From Compostibacter hankyongensis (GTDB lineage: Bacteria; Bacteroidota; Bacteroidia; Chitinophagales; Chitinophagaceae), in contig NZ_BAABFN010000022.1 in the NCBI RefSeq assembly GCF_039541075.1, positions 372,001 through 436,000 of the forward strand: a stretch of 64,000 nt of DNA, given 5' to 3'. A model generated the notes under the pieces. That model was not told where the DNA came from. It did not search any database and worked only from the letters and a program-made list of their open reading frames with translations. The translations under genes were made by a program, and so were the position numbers. Positions 55,677 through 64,000 of this stretch are shown here, one piece after another. Position 1 is the stretch's first letter. Each line of letters begins with the position of its first letter.

Positions 55677-57941
55677 ATGAAAAAAGCCATTAAGATATTA
55701 TGGACGGTCGTGCTGGCCGGCGTCGCCTGCGCCTGCCTGATCGTCCTGCTGATCAACTGGGGGGTATTCGGCTACATGCCTTCCATGGAAGAGCTTGAAA
55801 ATCCATCCGCCGCGCTGGCCTCTGAGGTGTATGCCAAGGACGGCACCCGGATGGGCAAGTTCTATTACGCCGATCAGGACCGTACCGCCATCGATTTCAA
55901 AGACATCTCCCCGTATGTCACCCGGGCGCTGATCGCCACCGAGGACATCCGCTTTTACAAACATTCCGGCATCGACCCCAAGGGGGTGGCGGCCATTCCC
56001 TTTTACCTCCTTACCGGCCGGAAAAGGGGCTCCAGCACCATCACCCAGCAGCTGGCCCTGAACCTGTTCGGCTCCCGTTCTTCCAACTATGTGATCCGGG
56101 CCTTCCAGAAGATGAAGGAATGGGTGCTCGCCGTAAAACTGGAACGCAATTTTACCAAGGAAGAGATCCTGGCGCTTTATCTCAACACCGTGCCGTTCAG
56201 CGACAACGTTTACGGCATCAAGAACGCCTCCCTGACCTTTTTCAACAAGAACCCCGACCGCCTCAACATCCAGGAGGCCGCATCCCTGATCGGCATGCTC
56301 AAGGGCCCGACGCTCTACAACCCGCGGCGCAACCCCCAGATCGCCATCGGCCGGCGGAACCTGATCATCAACAAGATGGGGGAAAACGGCTTTATCACCC
56401 CGGCACAGGCACAGGCGGCGCTGAAGACCCCCATACAGCTGGAGTATCACAAAGTGGACCAGAACAACGGCATTGCTCCCTACTGCCGCGAATACATCCG
56501 GGGGTATCTGAAGCAGTGGTGCTCGGAACACAAAAAACCGGACGGCAGCAACTACAACCTGTATACAGACGGCCTGAAGATCTACACCACCATCGATCCG
56601 CGCATGCAGCTGTATGCCAACGAAGCGGTGGCCAAGCACCTCAGCACGCTCCAGTCCGTATTTAACCGGCAGTCCAATATCAAAAGCGGCAGCATCTGGA
56701 AAGGCCGGAGCAACTACCTGGACATGTTCATGAAGAATACCCTGCGTTACCGCAGCATGAAAGAAGCGGGTAAAAGCGATGCGGAGATCCGCAAAGTCTT
56801 CATGGAGAAAAAGGTGCCGGCGCGCGTGTTTGCCTGGAACCGCAATGTGGGTAACCTGCCCAATACGCTGGATACCCTCATGACCCCGATGGACTCCATC
56901 AAATACATGCAGCAGCAGCTGCAGGCGGGTTTTATGGCCATGGACCCCGAAAGCGGGGAGATCAAGGCCTGGGTGGGGGGGCCGGATTTCCGGTATTTCA
57001 AGAACGATCATATCCATACCCGGCGGCAGGTAGGCTCTACCATCAAGCCCTTCCTGTACTGCCTGGCCATCATGAACGGATTTTCACCGGGCACCGAAGT
57101 ACCCAACCAGCCGGTGACTTTTCCCAATTACCAGAACTGGACCTCGCACAACGACGACGGCAGCGTCAGCGAGCCCGTACCGATGTCGCAGGCGCTGGCC
57201 AGGTCGCTGAACAATGCTTCGGCTTATCTCATCCAGCAGCTGACCCCCGCGGTGTTCGCCGAATTTCTGAAAAAAAGGATCCGGATCGGCGGCAACGTAC
57301 CGCCCTTCCCGTCCATTTCGCTGGGAACGCCCGAGATATCGCTGTACGAGATGATGCGCGGCTACAGCATGTTCCCGGACAAGGGTCTGATGGCGGAACC
57401 GCTGCTCATTACCCGCATCGAGGACCGGAACGGCAATATCCTGGAAAACTTTACGCCCCGTAAGCAGGAGATCATCAACCAGAACATCGCCTATACGATG
57501 GTGCAGATGATGCAGGGGGTGGTGGACCACGGCACCGGCAGCCGGATGCGTTTCCGGTATGGGATAAAAGGACCCCTTGCGGGAAAAACGGGGACCACCA
57601 ACGATCATACCGACGGATGGTTTATCGGCTACAATCCCCAGCTTCAGTTCGGGGCCTGGGTAGGCTGCAATTATAACTTCCTGCACTTCAACAACATGAC
57701 CTGGGGGCAGGGCGCCAGCACCGGCCTGCCGATCTGTGCCTATTTCCTGCAGAAGGTGTATGCGGACAACTCGTTCGACATCAACCCCAATACGCCCTTT
57801 GAGCGGCCGCTGAGCTTCCCGCCCGAGCTGGACGTCAACTACCGGCCGCCGGACAGCGGCGGCGCCCTTCCCGGCGCCGAGCCCGACGATATCGGGAACG
57901 GCAATGCCAGCGACTATTTTGATGTTCCCAAGAAAAAGTAA
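55677..57941 (+). CDS. Class A penicillin-binding protein (PBP1A type)
   Basis: A 754-residue bifunctional peptidoglycan synthase anchored by one N-terminal helix (~8-28). The glycosyltransferase motifs EDIRFYKHSGID (~82-93), GSSTITQQLALNLF and RKWxLA-type EWVLAVKLERNFTKEEIL are intact. The transpeptidase has the serine in QVGSTIKPF (SxxK), SLNNAS (SxN) and AGKTGTTND (KTG). A ~100-residue insert with YRSMKEAGKSDAEIRKVF (~360-378) lies between the two, common in Bacteroidetes. The Pro/Gly-rich C-terminal tail is short. Confidence 0.96.
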   Translation: MKKAIKILWTVVLAGVACACLIVLLINWGVFGYMPSMEELENPSAALASEVYAKDGTRMGKFYYADQDRTAIDFKDISPYVTRALIATEDIRFYKHSGIDPKGVAAIPFYLLTGRKRGSSTITQQLALNLFGSRSSNYVIRAFQKMKEWVLAVKLERNFTKEEILALYLNTVPFSDNVYGIKNASLTFFNKNPDRLNIQEAASLIGMLKGPTLYNPRRNPQIAIGRRNLIINKMGENGFITPAQAQAALKTPIQLEYHKVDQNNGIAPYCREYIRGYLKQWCSEHKKPDGSNYNLYTDGLKIYTTIDPRMQLYANEAVAKHLSTLQSVFNRQSNIKSGSIWKGRSNYLDMFMKNTLRYRSMKEAGKSDAEIRKVFMEKKVPARVFAWNRNVGNLPNTLDTLMTPMDSIKYMQQQLQAGFMAMDPESGEIKAWVGGPDFRYFKNDHIHTRRQVGSTIKPFLYCLAIMNGFSPGTEVPNQPVTFPNYQNWTSHNDDGSVSEPVPMSQALARSLNNASAYLIQQLTPAVFAEFLKKRIRIGGNVPPFPSISLGTPEISLYEMMRGYSMFPDKGLMAEPLLITRIEDRNGNILENFTPRKQEIINQNIAYTMVQMMQGVVDHGTGSRMRFRYGIKGPLAGKTGTTNDHTDGWFIGYNPQLQFGAWVGCNYNFLHFNNMTWGQGASTGLPICAYFLQKVYADNSFDINPNTPFERPLSFPPELDVNYRPPDSGGALPGAEPDDIGNGNASDYFDVPKKK

Positions 57942-58040
57942 GCCCCCTAAAGGAGGTAAGAGGCGAAAGGTAAAAGGCAAAAGGTGAAGGGCGCTTTTAT
58001 AAAATGCCTTTCACCCTTTACCCTTAACCCTTAACCTTTT
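57942..58040. repeat. Inverted AGGTGAAAGG filler between convergent genes (likely bidirectional terminator)
   Basis: CCCCCTAAAGGAGG, then AAAGGTAAAAGGCAAAAGGTG, then a turn CTTTTATAAAATG, then the complementary TTTCACCCTTTACCC and TTTTACCTT arms. The two filler runs are in opposite orientation and can fold into one long hairpin between the PBP and PafA stops. Confidence 0.65.
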
Positions 58041-59679
58041 ACCTTAAATTCACCACTTTCCCTACGCAGCCGCCGGGCATCTGGATATGCAGCAGCGCCG
58101 CGACGGTGGGGGCGATATCGGTCATGTGGACCGTTTCGTTCGTGGCCCCGTGACGGATGCCCCAGCCCATGAACACGAGCGGAATATGGGTATCGTAAGG
58201 CGCCCAGGTACCGTGCGTCGTACCCTTGGCGGAACCGCTGTACCAGCCCGGTTCGGGGATCAGCTGGATCTGACCTGAACGTTTGGCATTATAGCCGTTC
58301 TCCGCCATCATCCTGATGGGCTCCGGTACGGAACTTTCCCCGATATGGTCCATGTCGAGGGCAAACTGCACACCCGGCTGGGCCCGCAGAAATCCGAGCG
58401 AAGTCTTTTTTATTTTTTCAATATCCAGCTTGTGCTCCGCAATCTTATTCAGGTCGAAGTTGATCTGGTAATTCATGGCGGAGCGTACCAGACCGGCTAC
58501 GCCATATTGCTGCTCGAGCAATTTGTTGAGCGATTTCGTTATACCCCCCGAATTAAACAGACCCGAAGGAACATTGTGCGCTTCGAGATAGCCGACCGAC
58601 TCCGAAGCGCCGTGGTCTGCCGTCAGGAACACGAGGTAATTACCCTTGCCCAGCCGCTGATCGAGGTAGCTGAAAAACTTCTCCAGGTCCTTGTCCAGCC
58701 GCAGGTAGGTATCTTCCACTTCAATGGACTTGGGTCCGAACTTATGCCCCACATAATCGGTAGAGGCGCAGTTGATCGTCAGAAAATCGGTAACCGGCCC
58801 CCTGCCGAGATCATAGCCTTCCACGGCCGCCCGTGCAAAATCGAGCGTGAGCGTATTACCAAAAGGGCTGATGCGGAGGCTGCCCCGGTCCTTTTGATAG
58901 CTGTCTTTAAGGTCGTGCGGGAATACGGGCGCTTCCTCACCGGCCAGGGTACCTTCCCAGGAAACATTATCCGCCGTGCTCTGGATATAGGTGTTGATGG
59001 GATACAGCGTTTTCCAGCCGCCCGCTACCAGCTTTTCGGGCTCCTTCCGGGCGTTGAACTGCTGTGCCCAGTCCGGCAGCTCCTGCATATAGTAAGAGCT
59101 GGTGATGAACTTGCCACTGGCATCATCCAGCCAGAAAGCGCCGTTGGGCATATGCCCTGCCGGCAGGATGGCGGCGCGGTCCTTCAGCGATACGCCCACT
59201 ACTTTGGAGCGGAAGTTGGTAGACATGCGCAGCTCGTCGGTGATGGTACTGGCCAGCAGATTGCGGGGCGACATCTCTCCTACCTTGCCGGTGGTACCGA
59301 CAGACTGCACCGCTGTATCTTCCGTACAGTACCATTTACGGCCGGTAAGCTGATCCGTCCAGTCGTTGCCGGTAATCCCGTGGATGGCGGGCACAGAACC
59401 GGTGAAGACGGTAGTATGCCCTACCGCCGTGAAGGAAGGCAGGTGGCTGATGAAGGTGTTTTCACAGGAAAAGCCTTCGTTCAGCAGCCTTTTGAAGCCG
59501 CCTTCCCCGTAACGGTCGTAGTAACGGTAAAGATAGTCCCAGCGCATCTGGTCCACCACGATGCCGACCACCAGCCTGGGGCGGGGAAGGGTGCGGGATG
59601 ACTGGGCTTTCAGGGACAGACCCATCAGGATCATCCCGGCGGTTAGGAGAAGGGCGAGGGTAAAATTTCGTTTAAGCAT
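58039..59679 (-). CDS. PafA-type alkaline phosphatase family protein
   Basis: A 546-residue periplasmic phosphatase (signal peptide ending LKAQS). It has two metal sites: VVDQMRWDYL (Asp), the nucleophile region FTAVGHTTVFTG (Thr in GHTT), TADHGASESV and GTWAPYDTHIPLV. Bacteroidetes PafA enzymes hydrolyse phosphomonoesters without phosphate repression. The C-terminal DIAPTVAALLHIQMP and the length fit. It is transcribed toward the PBP gene. Confidence 0.92.
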   Translation of the reverse strand: MLKRNFTLALLLTAGMILMGLSLKAQSSRTLPRPRLVVGIVVDQMRWDYLYRYYDRYGEGGFKRLLNEGFSCENTFISHLPSFTAVGHTTVFTGSVPAIHGITGNDWTDQLTGRKWYCTEDTAVQSVGTTGKVGEMSPRNLLASTITDELRMSTNFRSKVVGVSLKDRAAILPAGHMPNGAFWLDDASGKFITSSYYMQELPDWAQQFNARKEPEKLVAGGWKTLYPINTYIQSTADNVSWEGTLAGEEAPVFPHDLKDSYQKDRGSLRISPFGNTLTLDFARAAVEGYDLGRGPVTDFLTINCASTDYVGHKFGPKSIEVEDTYLRLDKDLEKFFSYLDQRLGKGNYLVFLTADHGASESVGYLEAHNVPSGLFNSGGITKSLNKLLEQQYGVAGLVRSAMNYQINFDLNKIAEHKLDIEKIKKTSLGFLRAQPGVQFALDMDHIGESSVPEPIRMMAENGYNAKRSGQIQLIPEPGWYSGSAKGTTHGTWAPYDTHIPLVFMGWGIRHGATNETVHMTDIAPTVAALLHIQMPGGCVGKVVNLR

Positions 59680-59742
59680 GAGCGTAGTTTAATATCGGGT
59701 AAATAATATGGTCGGGAGCCCAGGCGGCCGGATCCAAATATA

Positions 59743-60693
59743 TCAAAGCCCCTGCAGATAATTCGGATAATCGGTAATGATGCCGTCCACGCCCAGCGCT
59801 TTCATCTTTTTTACATCCGCTTCGCTATCCACCGTCCAGGGCACGATCTTTATCCCTTTGTCGTGACAGGCCTTTACCAGCTCCGGCGTTACGAGGTTAA
59901 AGGAGGGATTGTAGAACTCGGGGGTAAAGCCCACAGTCTGCAGGTTTTCTTCAAACGTTTTTTTGTTGGACAGCAGAAAGCCCAGCCGTATGTTGGGATA
60001 ATCGCGGTGGATGATCTGCAGGGGCCGCTCGTCAAAGGATTGTACGATAAGGCGGTTGCCCAGGTGCTTTGCATTCAGCACCGGCATGAGGATCTTCATA
60101 TATTCCTCGGGATTAGGCTGCTCGACACCGTCCGTCCCAGGTCCGGATTTGATCTCCACAAGATAAAATGCCTCAGGCAGATCATGCGCCCGGGTAAAAG
60201 CTTCCACGGAGTCGATCATCTCGCCCATGAGCGGCGCATAGGTGGCTATGCGTTGCTGCTGCGGGAAGGCGGGATAATCCTTCATACCGATGACAAACTT
60301 GCGGATCTCGTCGTAGTTGAGCTTGTACCAGGTGTACTTCTTCCGTTCTGCCGGCGGGATATCGCTGCCGTCGGCAAAGGTGGTATACGAAGGTGTGGGC
60401 GAGGCATCGTGATAGATCATCACCTTACCGTCCCTGGTGATGTGGACATCGCATTCGATGGTATTGGCGCCGATCTCAAGGGCCTTTTCAAAGGAGGGGA
60501 TCGTGTTCTCGGGCATCAGGCCCCGGGTACCCCGGTGGCCGACCTTGTAAAAATCGGGGTTGGGAACGGAGGACTGCGCTTTTGCGGATGCTCTACCGGT
60601 CTTCTTCGCCGTGCTGCAGCCGGCGGCCAGGGCAATCGCCAGCAGGGCAGCGGCAAGCGGCATAATGATGCGGTGTGTCGGATTCATTTTCAT
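59743..60693 (-). CDS. Glycerophosphodiester phosphodiesterase lipoprotein
   Basis: A 316-residue enzyme that cleaves glycerophosphodiesters to glycerol-3-phosphate and an alcohol. The lipobox LAAGC at ~23 marks a lipoprotein. Catalytic motifs are present: GHRGTRGLMPENTIPSF (His-Arg, Glu-Asn), ECDVHITRDGK (Glu, Asp) and IYHD (His). The ATG at 60693 is chosen; the longer frame to 60771 crosses promoter-like sequence. It lies downstream of glpD, suggesting glycerophosphodiester salvage. Confidence 0.92.
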   Translation of the reverse strand: MKMNPTHRIIMPLAAALLAIALAAGCSTAKKTGRASAKAQSSVPNPDFYKVGHRGTRGLMPENTIPSFEKALEIGANTIECDVHITRDGKVMIYHDASPTPSYTTFADGSDIPPAERKKYTWYKLNYDEIRKFVIGMKDYPAFPQQQRIATYAPLMGEMIDSVEAFTRAHDLPEAFYLVEIKSGPGTDGVEQPNPEEYMKILMPVLNAKHLGNRLIVQSFDERPLQIIHRDYPNIRLGFLLSNKKTFEENLQTVGFTPEFYNPSFNLVTPELVKACHDKGIKIVPWTVDSEADVKKMKALGVDGIITDYPNYLQGL

Positions 60694-60789
60694 GAAGGAT
60701 GTTTTTGATTTTATAAAGCACGTGCACCCGCCGCCGGAGGCATCGCAAAGATGCACCGTGTATGTTAACATGATGTTACCAAGTGAGGC

Positions 60790-60858
60790 CTTAGGTCTTT
60801 GACCCTTCGCCTTTTACCTTTCACCCTTTACCTTTGACCTTTGACCCTTCACCCTTCA
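60790..60858. repeat. AGGTGAAAGG-type filler between glpD and the GDPD gene
   Basis: On the minus strand, GGTGAAGGGTGAAGGGTCAAAG and similar variants run from the glpD stop, ending near GACCTAAGGCC. Confidence 0.6.
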
Positions 60859-62430
60859 CCTCCCGCCTCCGGCGGGCAAGTATTGTTCCGCCACCTTCCG
60901 GAAATCCGCCACCTGCTGCCGGCGCCAGGGTTCGTCGCGGTGCAGCTCGCCCGCCATGAGCTCCGCCACGGCCGGCGCGGCTTCTATAGCAGCCTGCGCA
61001 TCGGTAAACAGCGCGCGGGTACGGCGCGCCAGCACGTCTTCCACGGTGCGGGCCATCTCTTCCCTTACGGCCCAGATCACCTCCGCTCCTATCTGTGGCA
61101 GGCGGGGATGCAGAGGCTGACGCCATGCGGCCGGTCCGTTTTCCGCCAGGGCTTTCACCTGCGGCCCGTCGGCCCCGTACAGGAACTCGGGATCGGGAGC
61201 GCCGGTATGATAGCCGTGGATATGCAGATCCTGCGTCACGCAGGGCCGGGGCGGCATGCCGTGCACCGCCAGCACCTTATCGACTGTATCCTCGGCCATC
61301 TGGCGGTAGGTGGTCCATTTGCCGCCGATGATGCTGACCAGTCCGGAGGCGTTGACGATCAGCTTGTGCCCCCGGGATATCTCCTTGGTGGCGGAGCCTT
61401 CGCCCTGCGGGGCAGCAAGGGGGCGCAGCCCGGCATAGATGCTGAGCACATCCCGGCGCGTTACCGGACGCCGGAGATAGCTCTTTGCCGTGTCGAGGAT
61501 AAAGGCGATCTCCTCTTCCAGCGCCTGCGGCTCGAGACTGATATGATCCAGCGGGGTATCAGTGGTGCCGATGAGCGCCTTACCCTGCCAGGGCACGATG
61601 AACAGCACCCGGCCGTCGCTGGTTTTGGGGATCATGACAGCCTGGTCGCTTTGCAGGAAGCTGCGGTCCACCACCACATGCACTCCCTGGCTGGGGCGGA
61701 CCATCTTCCGGTGCTCCGGATTGTCCATGGAAAGGACCTCGTCTACAAACACCCCGGTGGCGTTGACCACCGCTTTGGCCTGCAGGACATAAGACGCGCC
61801 AGCTTCCAGATCCTGCAGCTGCACGCCGTTGACACGCCCTGCGGTATCTTTGGTCAGGGCCGTAACCCGGCAGTAGTTGAGCACATGGCCGCCGTTTTCC
61901 AGACAGGTCTGCGCGAGGTTTACTGCCAGCCGGGCGTCGTCGAACTGCCCGTCGTAATATTGTATGCCTCCTTTCAGCCCTTCGGTGCGGATGGTGGGCA
62001 GCAGCTCCGTCACGCGGCGGCGGCTGAGTAGCCGCGCCCTGCCTATTCCCCACCGGCCGGAGAGCCAGCTGTACAGCTTAAGACCGATACCGTAATAATA
62101 TTTGCTCCACCAGCTGTAGGCCGGCACGACAAAGCCTGAGCGCCAGGCCAGGTGGGGAGCGTTATGCAGCAGCCGTCCTCTTTCCCGGAGCGCTTCCCGC
62201 ACCAGCTTGATATCGCCCTGAGCCAGGTAGCGCACCCCGCCATGCACCAGCTTGGTGCTGCGGCTGGAAGTGCCTTTGGCAAAGTCGGCCTGTTCCAGCA
62301 GCAGCACATCCAGACCCCGCGTCGCCGCGTCCACAGCTACGCCGAGACCGGTGGCCCCGCCCCCGATCACGATAATATCCCAGCTTCGTTTTCCCGCCGC
62401 TATCGCTTCCAAAATCTGCGCTCTGTCCAT
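60856..62430 (-). CDS. glpD: Aerobic glycerol-3-phosphate dehydrogenase
   Basis: A 524-residue FAD enzyme oxidising glycerol-3-phosphate to dihydroxyacetone phosphate and passing electrons to quinone. The dinucleotide fold IIVIGGGATGLGVAVDAA (~20-37) and SRSTKLVHGGVRYL (~56-69) are canonical. A C-terminal DUF4872/GlpO-like domain follows (~390-520, ALENGPAAWRQPLHP-type). The length is usual. It is followed by repeat filler and the GDPD gene. Confidence 0.95.
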   Translation of the reverse strand: MDRAQILEAIAAGKRSWDIIVIGGGATGLGVAVDAATRGLDVLLLEQADFAKGTSSRSTKLVHGGVRYLAQGDIKLVREALRERGRLLHNAPHLAWRSGFVVPAYSWWSKYYYGIGLKLYSWLSGRWGIGRARLLSRRRVTELLPTIRTEGLKGGIQYYDGQFDDARLAVNLAQTCLENGGHVLNYCRVTALTKDTAGRVNGVQLQDLEAGASYVLQAKAVVNATGVFVDEVLSMDNPEHRKMVRPSQGVHVVVDRSFLQSDQAVMIPKTSDGRVLFIVPWQGKALIGTTDTPLDHISLEPQALEEEIAFILDTAKSYLRRPVTRRDVLSIYAGLRPLAAPQGEGSATKEISRGHKLIVNASGLVSIIGGKWTTYRQMAEDTVDKVLAVHGMPPRPCVTQDLHIHGYHTGAPDPEFLYGADGPQVKALAENGPAAWRQPLHPRLPQIGAEVIWAVREEMARTVEDVLARRTRALFTDAQAAIEAAPAVAELMAGELHRDEPWRRQQVADFRKVAEQYLPAGGGR

Positions 62431-62658
62431 GTTCGTCGTTTAGATACTGCTAAATACAGCACAAAATAAAAATAAAAACAACAAAATGCAATAAATCGAA
62501 ACAGAGTTTTATACGGATGTTTTCGATTTGTTTCAATTTGGAAATGAGGGCGGGCCAGCCTTGTCGGGGAGAGACCACAGGTTAATTCTTCCTTAAATGC
62601 TAACAATTCTTTAATTTGCACCCGTTTACCACACACGTTTCAAGCTTTAAATACGTCT

Positions 62659-63900
62659 ATGGATATTTTTGAGAAACTTATCAAAAACCTGGGCCCTATT
62701 GGCCGGCACTCCGACCGCGCCCACGAATACTTCGCATTTCCCAAGCTGGAAGGAGAGCTGAGCAACCGGATGCTGTTCCGGGGAAAAGAAAAGATAGTGT
62801 GGAGCCTGAACAACTACCTGGGTCTGGCCAACCACCCCGAAGTACGGAAGACCGATGCGGAAGCCGCCGCCAGGTATGGCCTGGCCTATCCCATGGGCGC
62901 CCGGATGATGAGCGGCAACTCGGATTACCATAACCAGCTGGAACGTGAGCTTTCGGCTTTTGTAAAGAAAGAAGATACCGTGCTGTTCAATTACGGCTAC
63001 CAGGGCATCATGAGCGCCATCGACGCCCTCTGCAGCCGCCGCGACGTGGTAGTGTACGATGCCGAGTCGCACGCCTGCATCATGGACGGCCTGCGCCTGC
63101 ACCCCGGCCACCGGTATGTATTCAAGCACAACGATGCGGAAGACTGCGAAAAGCAGCTGAAACGGGCTACCGAAATGATCAAGACCACCGGCGGGGGCAT
63201 CCTGGTGATCACCGAGGGCGTCTTCGGTATGGCCGGGGACCAGGGCATCCTGAAGGAGATCGCCGCGCTGAAGCAGCGGTATGCGTTCCGCCTGCTGGTA
63301 GACGATGCGCACGGCTTCGGCACCATGGGCGCTACCGGCGCCGGCGCCGGCGAAGAACAAGGCGTCCAGGATCAGATCGACCTGTACTTTTCCACCTTTG
63401 CCAAGTCGATGGCCTCTATCGGCGGCTTTATGAGCGGCGATAAGGCCATCATCACCTACCTGCGCTACAATATCCGGTCGCAGATCTTTGCCAAGTCGCT
63501 CCCCATGGCCATTGTCATTGGCAACCTGAAGCGGCTGGAGCTGCTGCGCAGCCATCCCGAGCTGAAGGAAACGCTGTGGGACAAGGTCCGCAAGCTGCAG
63601 GAAGGCCTGCGCGAGCGGGGCTTCAATATCGGTAAAACCAACTCCCCCGTCACTCCCGTATACATGAGCGGCACGGTACCCGAGGCCACAGCCATGGCCG
63701 CCGACCTGCGGGAGAACTACGATATCTTCTGCTCCATCGTGGTATACCCGGTGATCCCCAAGGGACAGATCATCTACCGGCTCACCCCCACGGCGGCCCA
63801 TACCGACGAAGATATCGAGCTGACGCTGAATGCCTTCTCCGAAGCCCGTAAAAAGCTGGATGCCAAGGTGTACGACGTGGCGGAGATACCGGTGGTGTGA
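62659..63900 (+). CDS. Alpha-oxoamine synthase family PLP enzyme (KBL/serine-palmitoyltransferase-like)
   Basis: A 413-residue fold type I enzyme that condenses an amino acid with an acyl-CoA. The motifs are clear: NNYLGLANHPEVRKTDAEAA (~51-70), YDAESHACIMDGLRL, VDDAHGFGTMGATGAG and FSTFAKSMASIGGF, whose lysine binds PLP (~253). Bacteroidetes have several paralogues (sphingolipid, threonine or biotin related), and the segment PKLEGELSNRMLFRGKEKI marks the uncharacterised one. The substrate is therefore open. A near-match -7 box (TTAATTTG, about 45 nt upstream of the ATG) is present. The last 100 bp of the window hold a small GCTCC/GGAGC hairpin and nothing else I can name. Confidence 0.88.
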   Translation: MDIFEKLIKNLGPIGRHSDRAHEYFAFPKLEGELSNRMLFRGKEKIVWSLNNYLGLANHPEVRKTDAEAAARYGLAYPMGARMMSGNSDYHNQLERELSAFVKKEDTVLFNYGYQGIMSAIDALCSRRDVVVYDAESHACIMDGLRLHPGHRYVFKHNDAEDCEKQLKRATEMIKTTGGGILVITEGVFGMAGDQGILKEIAALKQRYAFRLLVDDAHGFGTMGATGAGAGEEQGVQDQIDLYFSTFAKSMASIGGFMSGDKAIITYLRYNIRSQIFAKSLPMAIVIGNLKRLELLRSHPELKETLWDKVRKLQEGLRERGFNIGKTNSPVTPVYMSGTVPEATAMAADLRENYDIFCSIVVYPVIPKGQIIYRLTPTAAHTDEDIELTLNAFSEARKKLDAKVYDVAEIPVV

Positions 63901-64000
63901 CCCTACGTTATTTTGGAGTCGAGATCTTTTACATAAATTTAATCCAGACCAAAGCTCCCGTGGAGCCTTCCATTCGTTAGGCGCGTTTGAAAAACCTGGG

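Overview
The window looks like a chromosomal piece of a high-GC member of the phylum Bacteroidetes (Bacteroidota), probably the Chitinophagia/Chitinophagaceae. The evidence is a SusC/SusD pair, a PorW/SprE-like type IX secretion gene, a DUF1573 protein, a PafA-type phosphatase, almost no Shine-Dalgarno sequences, and promoters of the Bacteroidetes type (TTTG, about 19-21 nt, TAnnTTTG). The taxonomic call is an inference from gene content.

Layout. (1) 1-5,500: the 5' part of an E1 dehydrogenase gene, a DUF1573 secreted protein, a class I aminotransferase, a DtxR-family repressor and carA. Two near-identical small transcription units of unknown function flank the repressor gene. (2) 5,530-25,250: the complete S10-spc-alpha ribosomal cluster on the minus strand (rpsJ to rplQ, with secY, map, infA, rpmJ and rpoA), preceded by separate fusA and rpsL-rpsG units. 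Each major unit has its own TAnnTTTG promoter, and terminators separate the units. (3) 25,300-28,525: ilvE, a hypothetical protein with an Ala/Gly/Thr linker, rdgB and a thioesterase. (4) 28,526-31,690: a lower-GC accessory patch around a tRNA with anticodon CAU. It holds a 550-bp mntA/truncated-hepT cassette between direct repeats, a Fic-like regulator with a three-operator array, and an internally deleted erythromycin-esterase pseudogene. (5) 31,699-41,922: a tight minus-strand gene set: HD hydrolase fused to a Pycsar-effector-like membrane domain, ppk1, an SdiA-regulated-type protein, a phosphoesterase/kinase-like/barrel fusion protein, and a GAF-domain protein. (6) 42,130-50,438: a SprT-like protein, small membrane proteins typical of the ATP-synthase leader region (AtpZ), and an interposed SusC-SusD-TlpA locus. 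(7) 50,550-63,900: the PorW-like protein, an AI-2E transporter, a small low-GC patch with a HipA-N/HipS-like orphan, a class A PBP, PafA phosphatase, GDPD lipoprotein, glycerol-3-phosphate dehydrogenase and an alpha-oxoamine synthase.

How the genes work together. The core is translation and transcription machinery. Region 5 reads as one co-transcribed phosphate/polyphosphate module at the cell envelope. Region 7 ends with a plausible glycerophosphodiester salvage pair (GDPD followed by GlpD). Several intergenic repeat families (AGGTGAAAGG-type filler, a hairpin element with a CTGCCTG core, and an 88-bp GAGACCGCTAAAAAA element) recur.

The best candidates for something undescribed are the twin small RNAs at 2,888-3,026 and 4,092-4,206, the HD-PycTM/ppk1/phosphoesterase-kinase-like-barrel operon, and the Fic-like gene with altered catalytic residues under an operator array. 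The third one's own N-terminal winged helix is the obvious candidate repressor.
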